Positions 16,118 through 24,601 of a stretch of 64,000 bases of DNA are shown here, piece by piece; positions within the stretch are counted from its first letter, which is position 1; each line of letters begins with the position of its first letter. Where the stretch lies: NCBI GenBank assembly GCA_035530655.1, contig DATKUK010000014.1:1-64000 (forward strand), written 5' to 3'. The position numbers and the translations under genes are program-made. The stretch comes from DATKUK01 sp035530655 (GTDB lineage Bacteria > Planctomycetota > Phycisphaerae > UBA1845 > DATKUK01). The notes under the pieces were generated by a model that had not been told where the DNA came from, made no database searches, and was given only the letters and a program-made list of their open reading frames with translations.

Positions 16118-17109
16118 TCATGCCAGTTGGCCGGCCTCGCGCCGTGGTTGCACTCCGAGTGAACGTCCCACAGTCAACAGCACCAGCGCGACGATGAAGG
16201 GCAGCGCTTCGTAGTAGTCGCGCACCTCGTCGATGTAGCCAAAGAACAAGGCCGCCACGACCAGCACGGGCAGCGTGGCCACAAAACCCCGGGCCAGGAA
16301 GGTCGGCGCCCGGCGAATCGACGCCAGCGACAAGACCACCGCCGCCACCAACACCGTCAGCCGCAGCCATGCCAACACCGTAAACGGCACGCTCAGGTTT
16401 CGCCCAGAGTGCCATTCGAGCCCCGCGCCCGGGTTGTCGCGGACGGCCCAACTCGGAGCCAAGACGACTGCCCCGCCTACAAGCAACTGCGCACACAGAT
16501 CAACCAGGTGCCTGCGCCCAAGGACCTGCCTTCGCATCCACACTGCCATCACCACCGGCAGCAGGAGCGACGTCTCCTTGTTCAGGCATGCCAGAACGAA
16601 CGTCGGGTAGTACAACCACCAACGACCGCGGACCATGCAGACCAGCGCCGCGGTGAATAGGAACAACTGCCAGAAGTCGTACAAGTACACGTGACCGGCA
16701 GGGCGAGCCCCACAATCAACGTGAACGTGTGCCCCAGCCACGCCGGTAGATCCAGGCACGCATGCAGGAACGCACAAAGCACCACCAGAAACGCCAGCAT
16801 CCCCGCATACATGAGCACCATGGCAAAGACGAATTCGGTCGCGTACGCCGGAGGCCAACCCAATCGCTGCACCAGCTTCGAGCCGGCAAACGTTCGCGAC
16901 ATCGACTCGCTGACCCTGTCGGGCACCAGCGCCGCACCGCCTCGCACCATCAGCGGCACGAGTTGCCGTTTGACGAACGGCCGATGCGCCCGCCCGTAGA
17001 CGGCGTCCTCCAGCATGGCCCGCGGGTAGCCGGTGATTCCCGGCCGAACCACCCCCACCGCCAGCGGCACGAAGGCCGCTACCATATACGCACCACAAAG
17101 CGACCCCAT
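16118..17109 (-). pseudogene. Polytopic membrane protein gene interrupted by a frameshift
   Basis: Two overlapping minus-strand frames encode consecutive parts of one protein. The N-terminal part (from 17109 to about 16695) reads MGSLCGAYMVAAFVPLAVGVV...TLIVGLALP. The C-terminal part (about 16700 to 16118) reads GHVYLYDFWQLFLF...CLNKETSLLLPVV...DEVRDYYEALPFIVAL. Both are rich in membrane helices and each loses sense across the junction near 16690-16705. The joined product would be about 330 aa with eight or more membrane segments. It resembles membrane glycosyltransferase-type proteins (NKET motif), but I cannot name the family. This is a real inactivation or a single-base sequencing error. 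Confidence 0.65.
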
Positions 17110-17232
17110 GCGCCACGCGCATCGGGTGCCACACACCTACCCCCCTGTCGGCTCGCTCGCCACCGCCACCTCGCCACCCCCGATTTAGGTCCTGTCCTAC
17201 CTGACCGCACGCCCCTAATATGGTACCCGTAA

Positions 17233-18420
17233 ATGATGAAGGTCGCCCTGATCATGCAGCACGTCGACAGCGGACGCGGAGGCGCCGAGACCTCCGTCGG
17301 CCAGTACACCCGCCACCTCGCCCGACGTGGCTGTCAGGTCCACGTCTACACCACCTCAACCGTCCCATCAGACAACCTCGGCGGCATTGCCTTCCACACC
17401 ATCCCCGGCCGATCTCCGCTCCGCAGCCTTCGGACCCGCACGTTCGTCCGTCAGGCGGTCGAGCACATTGGCCGTGAGCGATTCGATGTTGTGCACGCGG
17501 TCACCTGCTGCCCCGACGCCGACATCTACCAGCCCCGCGGTGGCACGATCGCGGAGACCACGCTACGGAATCTCGCCGCCTGCTCCGGTGTGGCTGGGCG
17601 GCTGGCGAGGTGCCTTGGCCGAGCCATCGGCCCGAACCATCGCCTGGCGCTGCGTCTGGAACGACAGGTGTGCCGTCAGTCGCAACGTCCGATAATTGCA
17701 GCCGTCTCCGACTACGTCGCCGATCAGTTCAGGCGGCATTATGACCTGGGGCCGCCTCGGGTCCGCGTCATCTTCAACGGCGTGGATGCGCCCGAGGCCG
17801 ATCCGGCCAGCGCCCGCTACGACCGACATCGGGTTCGCCAAGCGCTGGGCTTCGACGAAGGTGTGGTCCTGGCCCTGCTGGTGGCCCACAACTTCAAGCT
17901 CAAGGGTCTGGCAAGCGCCATTCGAGCCTTGGCCTGTGTTCTTCAGCGGACAGACACGGACACACGGCTACTGGTCCTCGGGCGCGATAAGTCACTCTCA
18001 TATAAGAACTTAGCCGAGGTACTGGGCGTGTCGGACCGGCTGATCGTCCACGGCCCGGCGGCTGATGCCTGGCCGTTTTTCCAAGCGGCCGACTTGCTGG
18101 TGCATCCGACGTACTACGACGCGTGCAGCCGCGTCGTGCTCGAGGCGCTGACTGCGGGGCTGCCCGTGATCACCACGCGGCACAATGGGGCTGCCGAGGC
18201 AATCACCGATGGCCAGGAGGGATACGTGATCGACTCGGCGAGCGACATAGAGGCCCTTGCTGACTGCTGGTTGCGTCTGACCGACACCGACCAGCGGCGC
18301 GCTTGTCGCGACCACGCACTGGCCAGGCGCGAGTACGTATCGATGTCGCGCCATGTGGACCAGATGCTCGCGCTCTACCAGGAGGTGGCGAGAGGGCGCG
18401 ACGGAAGGGGTCAGCCATGA
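17233..18420 (+). CDS. GT4-family glycosyltransferase, WaaG-like
   Basis: 395 aa GT-B fold retaining glycosyltransferase. The N-terminal domain has the acceptor-side Gly-rich motif (GRGGAET, about 14-20). The C-terminal nucleotide-sugar domain has VIFNGVD, VAHNFKLKGL and the E-x7-E type motif HPTYYDACSRVVLEALTAGLPVITT (about 293-317). The overall pattern resembles LPS core glucosyltransferase I (WaaG/RfaG), which would act at the cytoplasmic face of the inner membrane. No ribosome site precedes the ATG; TAATAT at 17216-17221 could be a -10 box giving a very short leader. The stop overlaps the plsY start (ATGA). Confidence 0.88.
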   Translation: MMKVALIMQHVDSGRGGAETSVGQYTRHLARRGCQVHVYTTSTVPSDNLGGIAFHTIPGRSPLRSLRTRTFVRQAVEHIGRERFDVVHAVTCCPDADIYQPRGGTIAETTLRNLAACSGVAGRLARCLGRAIGPNHRLALRLERQVCRQSQRPIIAAVSDYVADQFRRHYDLGPPRVRVIFNGVDAPEADPASARYDRHRVRQALGFDEGVVLALLVAHNFKLKGLASAIRALACVLQRTDTDTRLLVLGRDKSLSYKNLAEVLGVSDRLIVHGPAADAWPFFQAADLLVHPTYYDACSRVVLEALTAGLPVITTRHNGAAEAITDGQEGYVIDSASDIEALADCWLRLTDTDQRRACRDHALARREYVSMSRHVDQMLALYQEVARGRDGRGQP

Positions 18421-19091
18421 TCGTGTTCGTCGGCGCGGTGATGGTGGCGGGGGCGTATCTGATCGGGTCGATTCCTGTGGGCGTGCTGCTGGCGCGGAAG
18501 AGGGGAATCGATCTGCGGTCGGTGGGCAGCGGCAATGTGGGAGCCACCAACGTCGGGCGCGCGCTGGGACGACGATGGGGGTTGGTGTGTCTGGTGCTGG
18601 ACATTGCCAAGGGCCTGGTGCCGACGGCCGTTGCCGGACTGGTCGTGACGGCGGGCGACGTAGAATTGACAGCGGCCCGGGTGGGCCTGTGGGTGATTGT
18701 GGGCTTGGCGACTATTCTGGGCCACGTATTTCCGGTCACGCTCGGCTGGCAAGGCGGCAAGGGAGTGGCCACGAGCATTGGAGTGGGGCTTGGACTGTTC
18801 CCCTACTTGAGTTATCCCATGGCGGCTGCGGTGGTGTGTTACCTGCTGGTGCGGGGTCTGACCGGCTACGTTTCGCTGGGTTCGCTGACGCTGGCGGTGA
18901 CCTTTCCCGGTTGGTTTGTGGGCTTCGCCTGGTGGCGGGGCTGGTCGATGACGGTGTGTTGGCCGCTGCTGGTTGTGGCCGTGGCGGTCGGGCTGCTGAT
19001 CGTAGCTCGCCATCGCGACAACCTCGTGCGGCTACTGCGCGGGCAGGAGCACAAGGCGGGCGACGCTTCTGAACGAACGAACCAACGCTGA
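18417..19091 (+). CDS. plsY: Glycerol-3-phosphate acyltransferase PlsY
   Basis: 224 aa integral membrane enzyme that transfers an acyl group from acyl-phosphate to glycerol-3-phosphate, the first step of phospholipid synthesis. All three PlsY motifs are visible: SGNVGATNVGR (about 38-48), GHVFPVTLGWQGGKGVAT (about 101-118) and RHRDNLVRLLRGQE (about 201-214), separated by hydrophobic helices. The ATG overlaps the stop of the glycosyltransferase gene by 4 bp, so the two are translationally coupled, pairing lipid and LPS-type envelope synthesis. Confidence 0.95.
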   Translation: MIVFVGAVMVAGAYLIGSIPVGVLLARKRGIDLRSVGSGNVGATNVGRALGRRWGLVCLVLDIAKGLVPTAVAGLVVTAGDVELTAARVGLWVIVGLATILGHVFPVTLGWQGGKGVATSIGVGLGLFPYLSYPMAAAVVCYLLVRGLTGYVSLGSLTLAVTFPGWFVGFAWWRGWSMTVCWPLLVVAVAVGLLIVARHRDNLVRLLRGQEHKAGDASERTNQR

Positions 19092-19369
19092 AGCAGCCTG
19101 CGAGCCGGCGGGGGCGGGGCAGGCCGCGGCCGTGGCGTGGTGGGTCTCTCTGTGGGGTATCCGACCCACGCTGGGGGGGGCAACGATGTACCCGCCCCGC
19201 GGCAAGGGGTGGGCATTCACACGTCTGGACAGCGCCACGAGGCCGAAAATATCCCCCATTTCAGATACGCCCTACCTGGCTTTAAGCATGAGCCAAGAGA
19301 TGTCGATACCGACGCCATGGGTTCGATTTAAGTCCATTCTCGTGGGCGACGGAAATAGGGAGTCTGATT

Positions 19370-20434
19370 ATGAGACGCAAAGTAGCCGTATCAATGGCCC
19401 TATTGGGGGCCGCGGTGCTGGCCGGATGCGGAGCGTTGCCGGGGTCCGGTAACGGGGGCATCCTGCCGAGCTCGGTTGCCATCGCCATTGACGAAGTCAC
19501 GTCGGCCGGATCGGACGCGGCCCAGGTTGCGCCGCTGGACTCGCCGGGGCTTTACTACTACCCCGTAACGTTCGGCGGCGACCAGACCAATCGCGTGCTG
19601 GCTGCCACGGACGAACTGCTCGGGCAGTTGTCCGTGATCGAGGACGCTCTAGCCGGTTCCACTGGAAGCACCATCACCTACGACCGGCAGGACGATTTCG
19701 ATCCTAACGACGCCGACGACGATAGTGCACAAGGCGCGCCGCCCAATCCGTTTCTGGGGTACTTGAAGATCGACCTGCGACCGTTCGACTTCTACGGCGA
19801 CGGCGAGGTCATAGGCAGCGGCAATGCGACCGAACTGCCGATCGCACTGCGTGTGTGGATACGCAGGGACACGGGTTCGTACGAGCGGATGGTATGCGGA
19901 GTGATCACCGCCCTACCCACGGAGGACAGCAACGGTGCCGGCGTGCTGATGGTCATGGACCCGGCGCCGGACGACGAGCTCGATGGCGCTCAACGATTTG
20001 TCCAGTGGAGCCAGGCGGATCCGTCGGACAAGATGGTGCTGATCCTCGATCGGCGCGTCGAACAGATCGGCGGCGAGGACACGATGGGGTATGCGTACTT
20101 CCTGGTCACGCAGCGAGACGTGGGCAGCCACGTCGAAAAGACGATTAAAACCACGCATAACGTCAAGAACAGCGAGGTAGGTTTCGACACGTACAACTAC
20201 CTGGCCCGCTGGTACACCGACGCGGACGCGCTGGTATTCAGTGACGACATGGACGCAGCCGACGGCAGCGAGGTGCTTCCGCGCGACGAAGTGTGCGCCA
20301 GCCTGATCACGTTCGAGGCGGCCGACGCCTCGGCGGCGCTGGGGGTGAGCACCAGCGATTTCCAATTCCCCGGTCTGCCGATGGCAGAGGACCTAAGCTG
20401 GCCGGAGGCCTTTGGGGCCACGCCGGGCTTCTAG
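19370..20434 (+). CDS. Predicted lipoprotein of unknown function
   Basis: 354 aa. Signal peptide with lipobox LAGC (Cys20), then a Gly/Ser-rich linker and an acidic, beta-rich body (YLKIDLRPFDFYGDGEVIGSG, LPIALRVWIRR, YFLVTQRDVGSHVEKTIKTTHNV). No catalytic motif was recognised. AGGGAG lies 7 nt before the ATG. It is monocistronic, 278 bp after plsY. Probably an outer-membrane surface or periplasmic protein. Confidence 0.65.
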   Translation: MRRKVAVSMALLGAAVLAGCGALPGSGNGGILPSSVAIAIDEVTSAGSDAAQVAPLDSPGLYYYPVTFGGDQTNRVLAATDELLGQLSVIEDALAGSTGSTITYDRQDDFDPNDADDDSAQGAPPNPFLGYLKIDLRPFDFYGDGEVIGSGNATELPIALRVWIRRDTGSYERMVCGVITALPTEDSNGAGVLMVMDPAPDDELDGAQRFVQWSQADPSDKMVLILDRRVEQIGGEDTMGYAYFLVTQRDVGSHVEKTIKTTHNVKNSEVGFDTYNYLARWYTDADALVFSDDMDAADGSEVLPRDEVCASLITFEAADASAALGVSTSDFQFPGLPMAEDLSWPEAFGATPGF

Positions 20435-21118
20435 GCACCAGGCACACGGTGGGTGGCGCCTCGGCCGAGGGCACAGGAATCGAAGATGCCGCACGCTAGC
20501 GTGTGAGCCCCGGCCGAGGTCAGGATTGCAGCGATTCGGTGAGCCAGGGGGTACAAAGAGGCGACTGCCTCGACGGTGCCGAAGCATCGCGAGCAGTAAA
20601 TCAGCCCGCCTGACTGCCTGAGACGCGGGGGATAGGGTCGCCCCTTGGACCGGTGCGCGTAGCTCCATCCGACGGTGCCTACGTACGATCAGCCGCTCTA
20701 CACCACGTTCGCCTCAACCCAGACTCGTCGGTGTGTGGGAACTCACCGCGAGTGCTGCCAGGCGCCAGACGCATGTTCGGCAGGCCCGACCGAACAGTTG
20801 GCACACATCGTCACAATCAGCGTAGGTTCAAGTCTGTAGCGAGACCATTGCTCCGGCCAAAGCGCCTGGGGCGTGGCGAAGACGCGGCCAGCCCTGACCG
20901 CCCCGTTAAAACACCGTCACACGCTCTATCTAACGCTTTGGAGGGTTTGCCGCTCTGCCTCCAGGCGTGCGGGGCAGGGGCTCGTCGCCTGGCACGACCA
21001 AGCAGGCAGGCGGCTCGAAGCATGGCGGGCCGTACGGCCTTGCCGGTTGACCAGGTTTTCAGGCTGTTTCTATAATCGTCGCGTGGCACCGAAATAGGCG
21101 ACGATCGGGGAGTGGACC
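20435..21118. other. 684-bp intergenic region, no gene recognised
   Basis: No frame here has both a ribosome site and a plausible product. The start of the gap holds a nested inverted repeat (20459-20519). I looked for tRNA, RNase P, tmRNA and SRP signatures and saw none. Confidence 0.55.
20459..20519. terminator. Nested inverted repeat after the lipoprotein gene
   Basis: The outer stem CCTCGGCCG (20459-20467) pairs perfectly with CGGCCGAGG (20511-20519). Inside lies the perfect 12-bp palindrome CACGCTAGCGTG (20492-20503). It begins 24 bp after the lipoprotein stop, so a transcription-end structure or a small structured RNA are both possible. There is no T run. Confidence 0.35.
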
Positions 21119-21538
21119 GTGGATCACAAGACGCGTAATCGGATCTGCATCTGGGTGGTGGTGATCGGGATGGTCAACTTCCTGACGTATACCATTGCTT
21201 ATGGGTACATCGGAGGCGACGCCAAGAACGGTCGGGTGGCGGACGGCGTGTATTATGTCCGAGGGCACTTCCTGCACGGCGCGGAGGGTGAGGAGACCGC
21301 CGTTTCGAAGGGCGTGTGGATGTACAGCTACGTTCACTCGATCTCGATCTGGCCGACGCATGCGGCGGTGCTGCTTTCCATGCTGGTACTGGGCCGGCCT
21401 CACATCCTGGCCACCATGAAGGACGGCCTGATCAGCGGGTCGACCTTTGTGACGGTGTTCGCAACGGTCGTGGTTTTGGCCACAGCGTTCACGACCGTGT
21501 GGTTTGTGCTGGCCTTTATCGACCAACTGGATCCATAG
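21119..21538 (+). CDS. Small membrane protein of unknown function
   Basis: 139 aa from a GTG start with GGGAG about 6 nt upstream. Three hydrophobic segments (about 9-29, 80-95 and 105-134) suggest three membrane passes. A central loop contains GRVADGVYYVRGHFLHG. It ends 11 bp before the helicase gene and is probably co-transcribed with it. No known family. Confidence 0.65.
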   Translation: MDHKTRNRICIWVVVIGMVNFLTYTIAYGYIGGDAKNGRVADGVYYVRGHFLHGAEGEETAVSKGVWMYSYVHSISIWPTHAAVLLSMLVLGRPHILATMKDGLISGSTFVTVFATVVVLATAFTTVWFVLAFIDQLDP

Positions 21539-21549
21539 TGGGGCGGCAG

Positions 21550-23505
21550 ATGAAGATCGCCGACATGCTGGCCGAGGGTGGGCTGGTTGCTGCCCGGCTG
21601 CCGGGCTTTGAGGTCCGCCCTCAGCAGATCGAGATGGCCTCAGCCACGGCAGAAGCCTTTCTGACCAGCCGGCACCTGCTGGTTGAGGCGGGCACGGGCG
21701 TCGGCAAGAGCTTCGCCTATCTACTGCCGGCTATCGAGCAGGCGACCAGCCGGGACCGGCGGGTGGTCATCAGCACTCACACGATTGCCTTGCAGGAGCA
21801 GTTGGTTGGCAGGGACATCCCCTTTCTCAACGCAATCATCCCGCAGGAGTTTTCGGCGATCCTGGTGAAGGGGCGCAACAACTATCTATGCCTTCGTCGG
21901 CTTGCGCGGGCGAGCCGCCGGCAGAAGACGCTGTTCGACAATGAGCGGCAACTGCGCGAGCTGTGGGCCATCGAGGACTGGGCGTACCGTACGACGGACG
22001 GTTCGCTGTCGGATCTGGACTTCCAGCCGGACCCGCTCGTGTGGGAGCGGGCCCGCAGCGAACACGGCAACTGCATGGGGCGTCGGTGCCCGAACTTCGG
22101 CAAGTGCTTCTATCAACGGGCTCGACGGCGGGCGCACAATGCGGACCTGCTGGTGGTCAATCATGCCCTGTTTTTCTCCGATTTGCAGGTTCGGCGCGGG
22201 GGGGCGGGGGTACTTCCAGACTACGACCTGGTGGTACTGGACGAGGCGCACAACGTCGAGTCGGCGGCGAGCGATCACTTCGGCATGTCGGTAACGGACC
22301 GACAGGTGTACTTCCTGCTCAATGTCCTATTCAACGAGCGAACGGGACGAGGTCTGCTGGCGGCAGGGGAAAGGAAACAGGCCATCGAGGCCGTCCAGCA
22401 GACCAGGCGAGCGGCTGGGGTGTTGTTCGACGACCTGAGGCGCTGGCAGGAGGAGTCCGGTTCGGCCAACGGGCGGTTGCGCGAGGCCAATGTATCGGCC
22501 AATCCCCTCTCGCCGGCGCTGAAGGAGCTGGCGGCCGCCGTGCGGCATGAGCGGGGGCGAGTTTCGGCTGAGGAGGAACGCTTCGAATACAACAGCTACA
22601 TGGAACGGGCCTCCGCTCTGGCTGGGGTTGTAGACGATCTCATCGGTCAGACTCACGAGGACCATGTGCACTGGCTGGAAACGTCCGGGGGGCGCAGGCC
22701 GCGGATCAGCCTGCATGCGGCGCCGTTGCACGTGGGGGCGATGTTACGGCAGACCCTCTTCGAGCAGGTATCCAGCGTGGTTATGACCAGCGCCACGCTG
22801 TGCACGGATCAGCACAACGGTTTCGGTTACATCCTCGACAGGCTCGGGATCACTGAGGCCGAGTGCCTTCGACTGGGCAGTCCGTTTGACTACCGTCGTC
22901 AGGTCACTGTGTACGTGGAAGCGGGGCTGCCCGATCCCAACGATTCGCAGCGATTCGTCCCCAGTGCAGCCAGGGCAATCGAGAAGTACCTGCGGATGAC
23001 CGGGGGCAAGGCATTCGTGCTATTCACCAGCTATCAGATGATGAACGCCATGGCCGACCGGATGGGCGACTTCTTCGAGTCGGAGAGCATCGAGTTGATG
23101 GTACAGGGGCGGGAGATCCCGCGAACGCTGATGCTGGAGCGTTTCCGTCAGGACGTGGGCAGCGTGATTTTCGGCACGGACAGTTTCTGGCAGGGGGTGG
23201 ACGTCGTGGGCGAGGCCCTGTCGAACGTGATCCTGGTCAAACTGCCGTTCGCCGTGCCGGACCAGCCGCTGGTGGAGGCCCGGATGGAGCAGATTCGTGC
23301 GGCGGGAGGCAATCCCTTTTTCCAGTACCAGTTGCCTGAGGCGATTCTGAAGTTCAAACAGGGGTTCGGGCGTCTGATTCGCACCAAGCGGGACCGGGGG
23401 ATCGTGGTGGTGCTGGACGGGCGGATCGTGCAGAAAAGCTACGGTCGGGCGTTCCTGGCGGCGCTGCCGGAGACCGCGGTGGAGGTCAATCGGGAGTCGC
23501 TCTAG
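21550..23505 (+). CDS. dinG: DinG/XPD-like ATP-dependent DNA helicase
   Basis: 651 aa superfamily 2 helicase. Walker A AGTGVGKS (about 53-60), STHTIALQEQL, the Walker B box DEAH (in DEAHNVE), MTSATL and the C-terminal motif GFGRLIRTKRDRG are all present. Four cysteines between motifs I and II (NYLCLRR, GNCMG, RRCPN, GKCFY) fit the iron-sulfur cluster of the XPD/DinG family. The enzyme unwinds R-loops and forked DNA 5' to 3'. The start is the ATG preceded by GGGGCGG; the open frame continues upstream but overlaps the previous gene. The symbol is given for family level, since bacterial DinG and YoaA are hard to separate here. Confidence 0.88.
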   Translation: MKIADMLAEGGLVAARLPGFEVRPQQIEMASATAEAFLTSRHLLVEAGTGVGKSFAYLLPAIEQATSRDRRVVISTHTIALQEQLVGRDIPFLNAIIPQEFSAILVKGRNNYLCLRRLARASRRQKTLFDNERQLRELWAIEDWAYRTTDGSLSDLDFQPDPLVWERARSEHGNCMGRRCPNFGKCFYQRARRRAHNADLLVVNHALFFSDLQVRRGGAGVLPDYDLVVLDEAHNVESAASDHFGMSVTDRQVYFLLNVLFNERTGRGLLAAGERKQAIEAVQQTRRAAGVLFDDLRRWQEESGSANGRLREANVSANPLSPALKELAAAVRHERGRVSAEEERFEYNSYMERASALAGVVDDLIGQTHEDHVHWLETSGGRRPRISLHAAPLHVGAMLRQTLFEQVSSVVMTSATLCTDQHNGFGYILDRLGITEAECLRLGSPFDYRRQVTVYVEAGLPDPNDSQRFVPSAARAIEKYLRMTGGKAFVLFTSYQMMNAMADRMGDFFESESIELMVQGREIPRTLMLERFRQDVGSVIFGTDSFWQGVDVVGEALSNVILVKLPFAVPDQPLVEARMEQIRAAGGNPFFQYQLPEAILKFKQGFGRLIRTKRDRGIVVVLDGRIVQKSYGRAFLAALPETAVEVNRESL

Positions 23506-23811
23506 CGCCGATCACCACATGGAAGGCCCAGTTGCCGTGAATCAACAGACTGGATAGATGTCGCCTGGGTGTACCCGCGCGATGGTACGGCGGACGGGCT
23601 CAGAGTCGATATCCTGCAGATCATCATGAGAATAAGCTTGTACCTTGGCAGCTGCCTACTGGTCGCCGCGGAAGCGTCCGGTCTGCGTGACGAATGAGCG
23701 TCTCAACGCAAGCCGGTGTGGCGGCCGCCCGCGCGAGGTTGAGGGGGGTGGTTGATGGGTTGGGCCGGGCGCCTGTAGAATACGCAAGTCGTTGACAGAT
23801 AAGATGGTGTG
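23506..23811. other. Intergenic region upstream of hisF
   Basis: 306 bp with no gene seen. The distal end contains a promoter-like pair of hexamers (see 23752-23781). The rest shows nothing notable. Confidence 0.5.
23752..23781 (+). promoter_or_regulatory. Candidate sigma-70 promoter for hisF
   Basis: TTGATG (23752-23757) and TAGAAT (23776-23781) are separated by 18 bp and lie 30 bp before the hisF ATG. The hexamers match the vegetative consensus at 4 and 5 of 6 positions. The downstream operon of hisF, the GspE-like gene and the CvpA-like gene could be transcribed from here. Confidence 0.4.
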
Positions 23812-24594
23812 ATGCTTGCCCGCCGAGTTATTCCCTGTCTGGATGTCGATCAAGGCCGCGTGGTCAAAGGAGTGAACTTCGTCAACCTCCGAGACGCGGG
23901 CGACCCGGTGGAGATCGCGCAGCGATACGAGCAGGAGGGGGCAGACGAACTGGTGTTTCTGGACATCACGGCCAGCCACGAGAAGCGCAACATCCTCTTG
24001 GACGTGGTGCGGCGGACCGCCGAGCAGGTGTTCATGCCGTTAACTGTGGGCGGCGGGATTCGCAGCATCGAGGACATCCGGACGCTGCTCAAGGCGGGGG
24101 CCGACAAGGTGAGCCTGAACTCGTCGGCCGTACGCGACCCCGAACTGGTGCGTCAGTCGTCCCGGAGGTTCGGTCGCCAGTGCATCGTGGTCGCCATCGA
24201 CGCCAGGTCAGTCGGAGGCCCCGGGCAGACCGGGCAAGGCCCGTGGCGCGTCTACATCGACGGTGGGCGCGTGCAGACCGACCTGGAGGCGGTCAGTTGG
24301 GCTCGTCGGGTGGCCGAGCTGGGGGCGGGCGAGATTCTTCTTACCAGCATGGATGCCGACGGCACACAGGATGGATACGATCTGCCGATGACGCGGGCGG
24401 TGTCCGAGGCGGTGGGCGTGCCGGTGATTGCGTCGGGTGGAGCAGGCCGGCCGGAGCACCTGGCGGAGGTGTTAACGACCGGCAGGGCGGACGCGGCGTT
24501 GGCGGCGAGCATTTTTCACTTTGAGGTCTTTCCGATCGGGCAGACCAAGCGTTTTCTGGCCGAGCGAGGTATCCCCGTGCGACGGGTCGGGTGA
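23812..24594 (+). CDS. hisF: Imidazole glycerol phosphate synthase subunit HisF
   Basis: 260 aa (beta/alpha)8-barrel cyclase that uses ammonia from HisH to make imidazole glycerol phosphate and AICAR in histidine synthesis. Seen: MLARRVIPCLDVD with catalytic Asp11, TVGGGIRS, the second catalytic Asp in VVAIDAR, LTSMDADGT and IASGGAG phosphate loops. The length is standard. The ATG is preferred over the GTG one codon earlier because family members start MLA. No hisH is in the window. Confidence 0.97.
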   Translation: MLARRVIPCLDVDQGRVVKGVNFVNLRDAGDPVEIAQRYEQEGADELVFLDITASHEKRNILLDVVRRTAEQVFMPLTVGGGIRSIEDIRTLLKAGADKVSLNSSAVRDPELVRQSSRRFGRQCIVVAIDARSVGGPGQTGQGPWRVYIDGGRVQTDLEAVSWARRVAELGAGEILLTSMDADGTQDGYDLPMTRAVSEAVGVPVIASGGAGRPEHLAEVLTTGRADAALAASIFHFEVFPIGQTKRFLAERGIPVRRVG

Positions 24595-24601
24595 GGTGAC
24601 G

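Noticed and set aside
20820..20845. A GGTTCAAGTC string resembling a tRNA T-loop
   Set aside because: The flanking five bases do not pair and no acceptor or anticodon stem is present.
20653..21089. Open frames of 90-140 codons in the gap before the helicase unit
   Set aside because: Overlapping frames on both strands, no ribosome site, no recognisable product.
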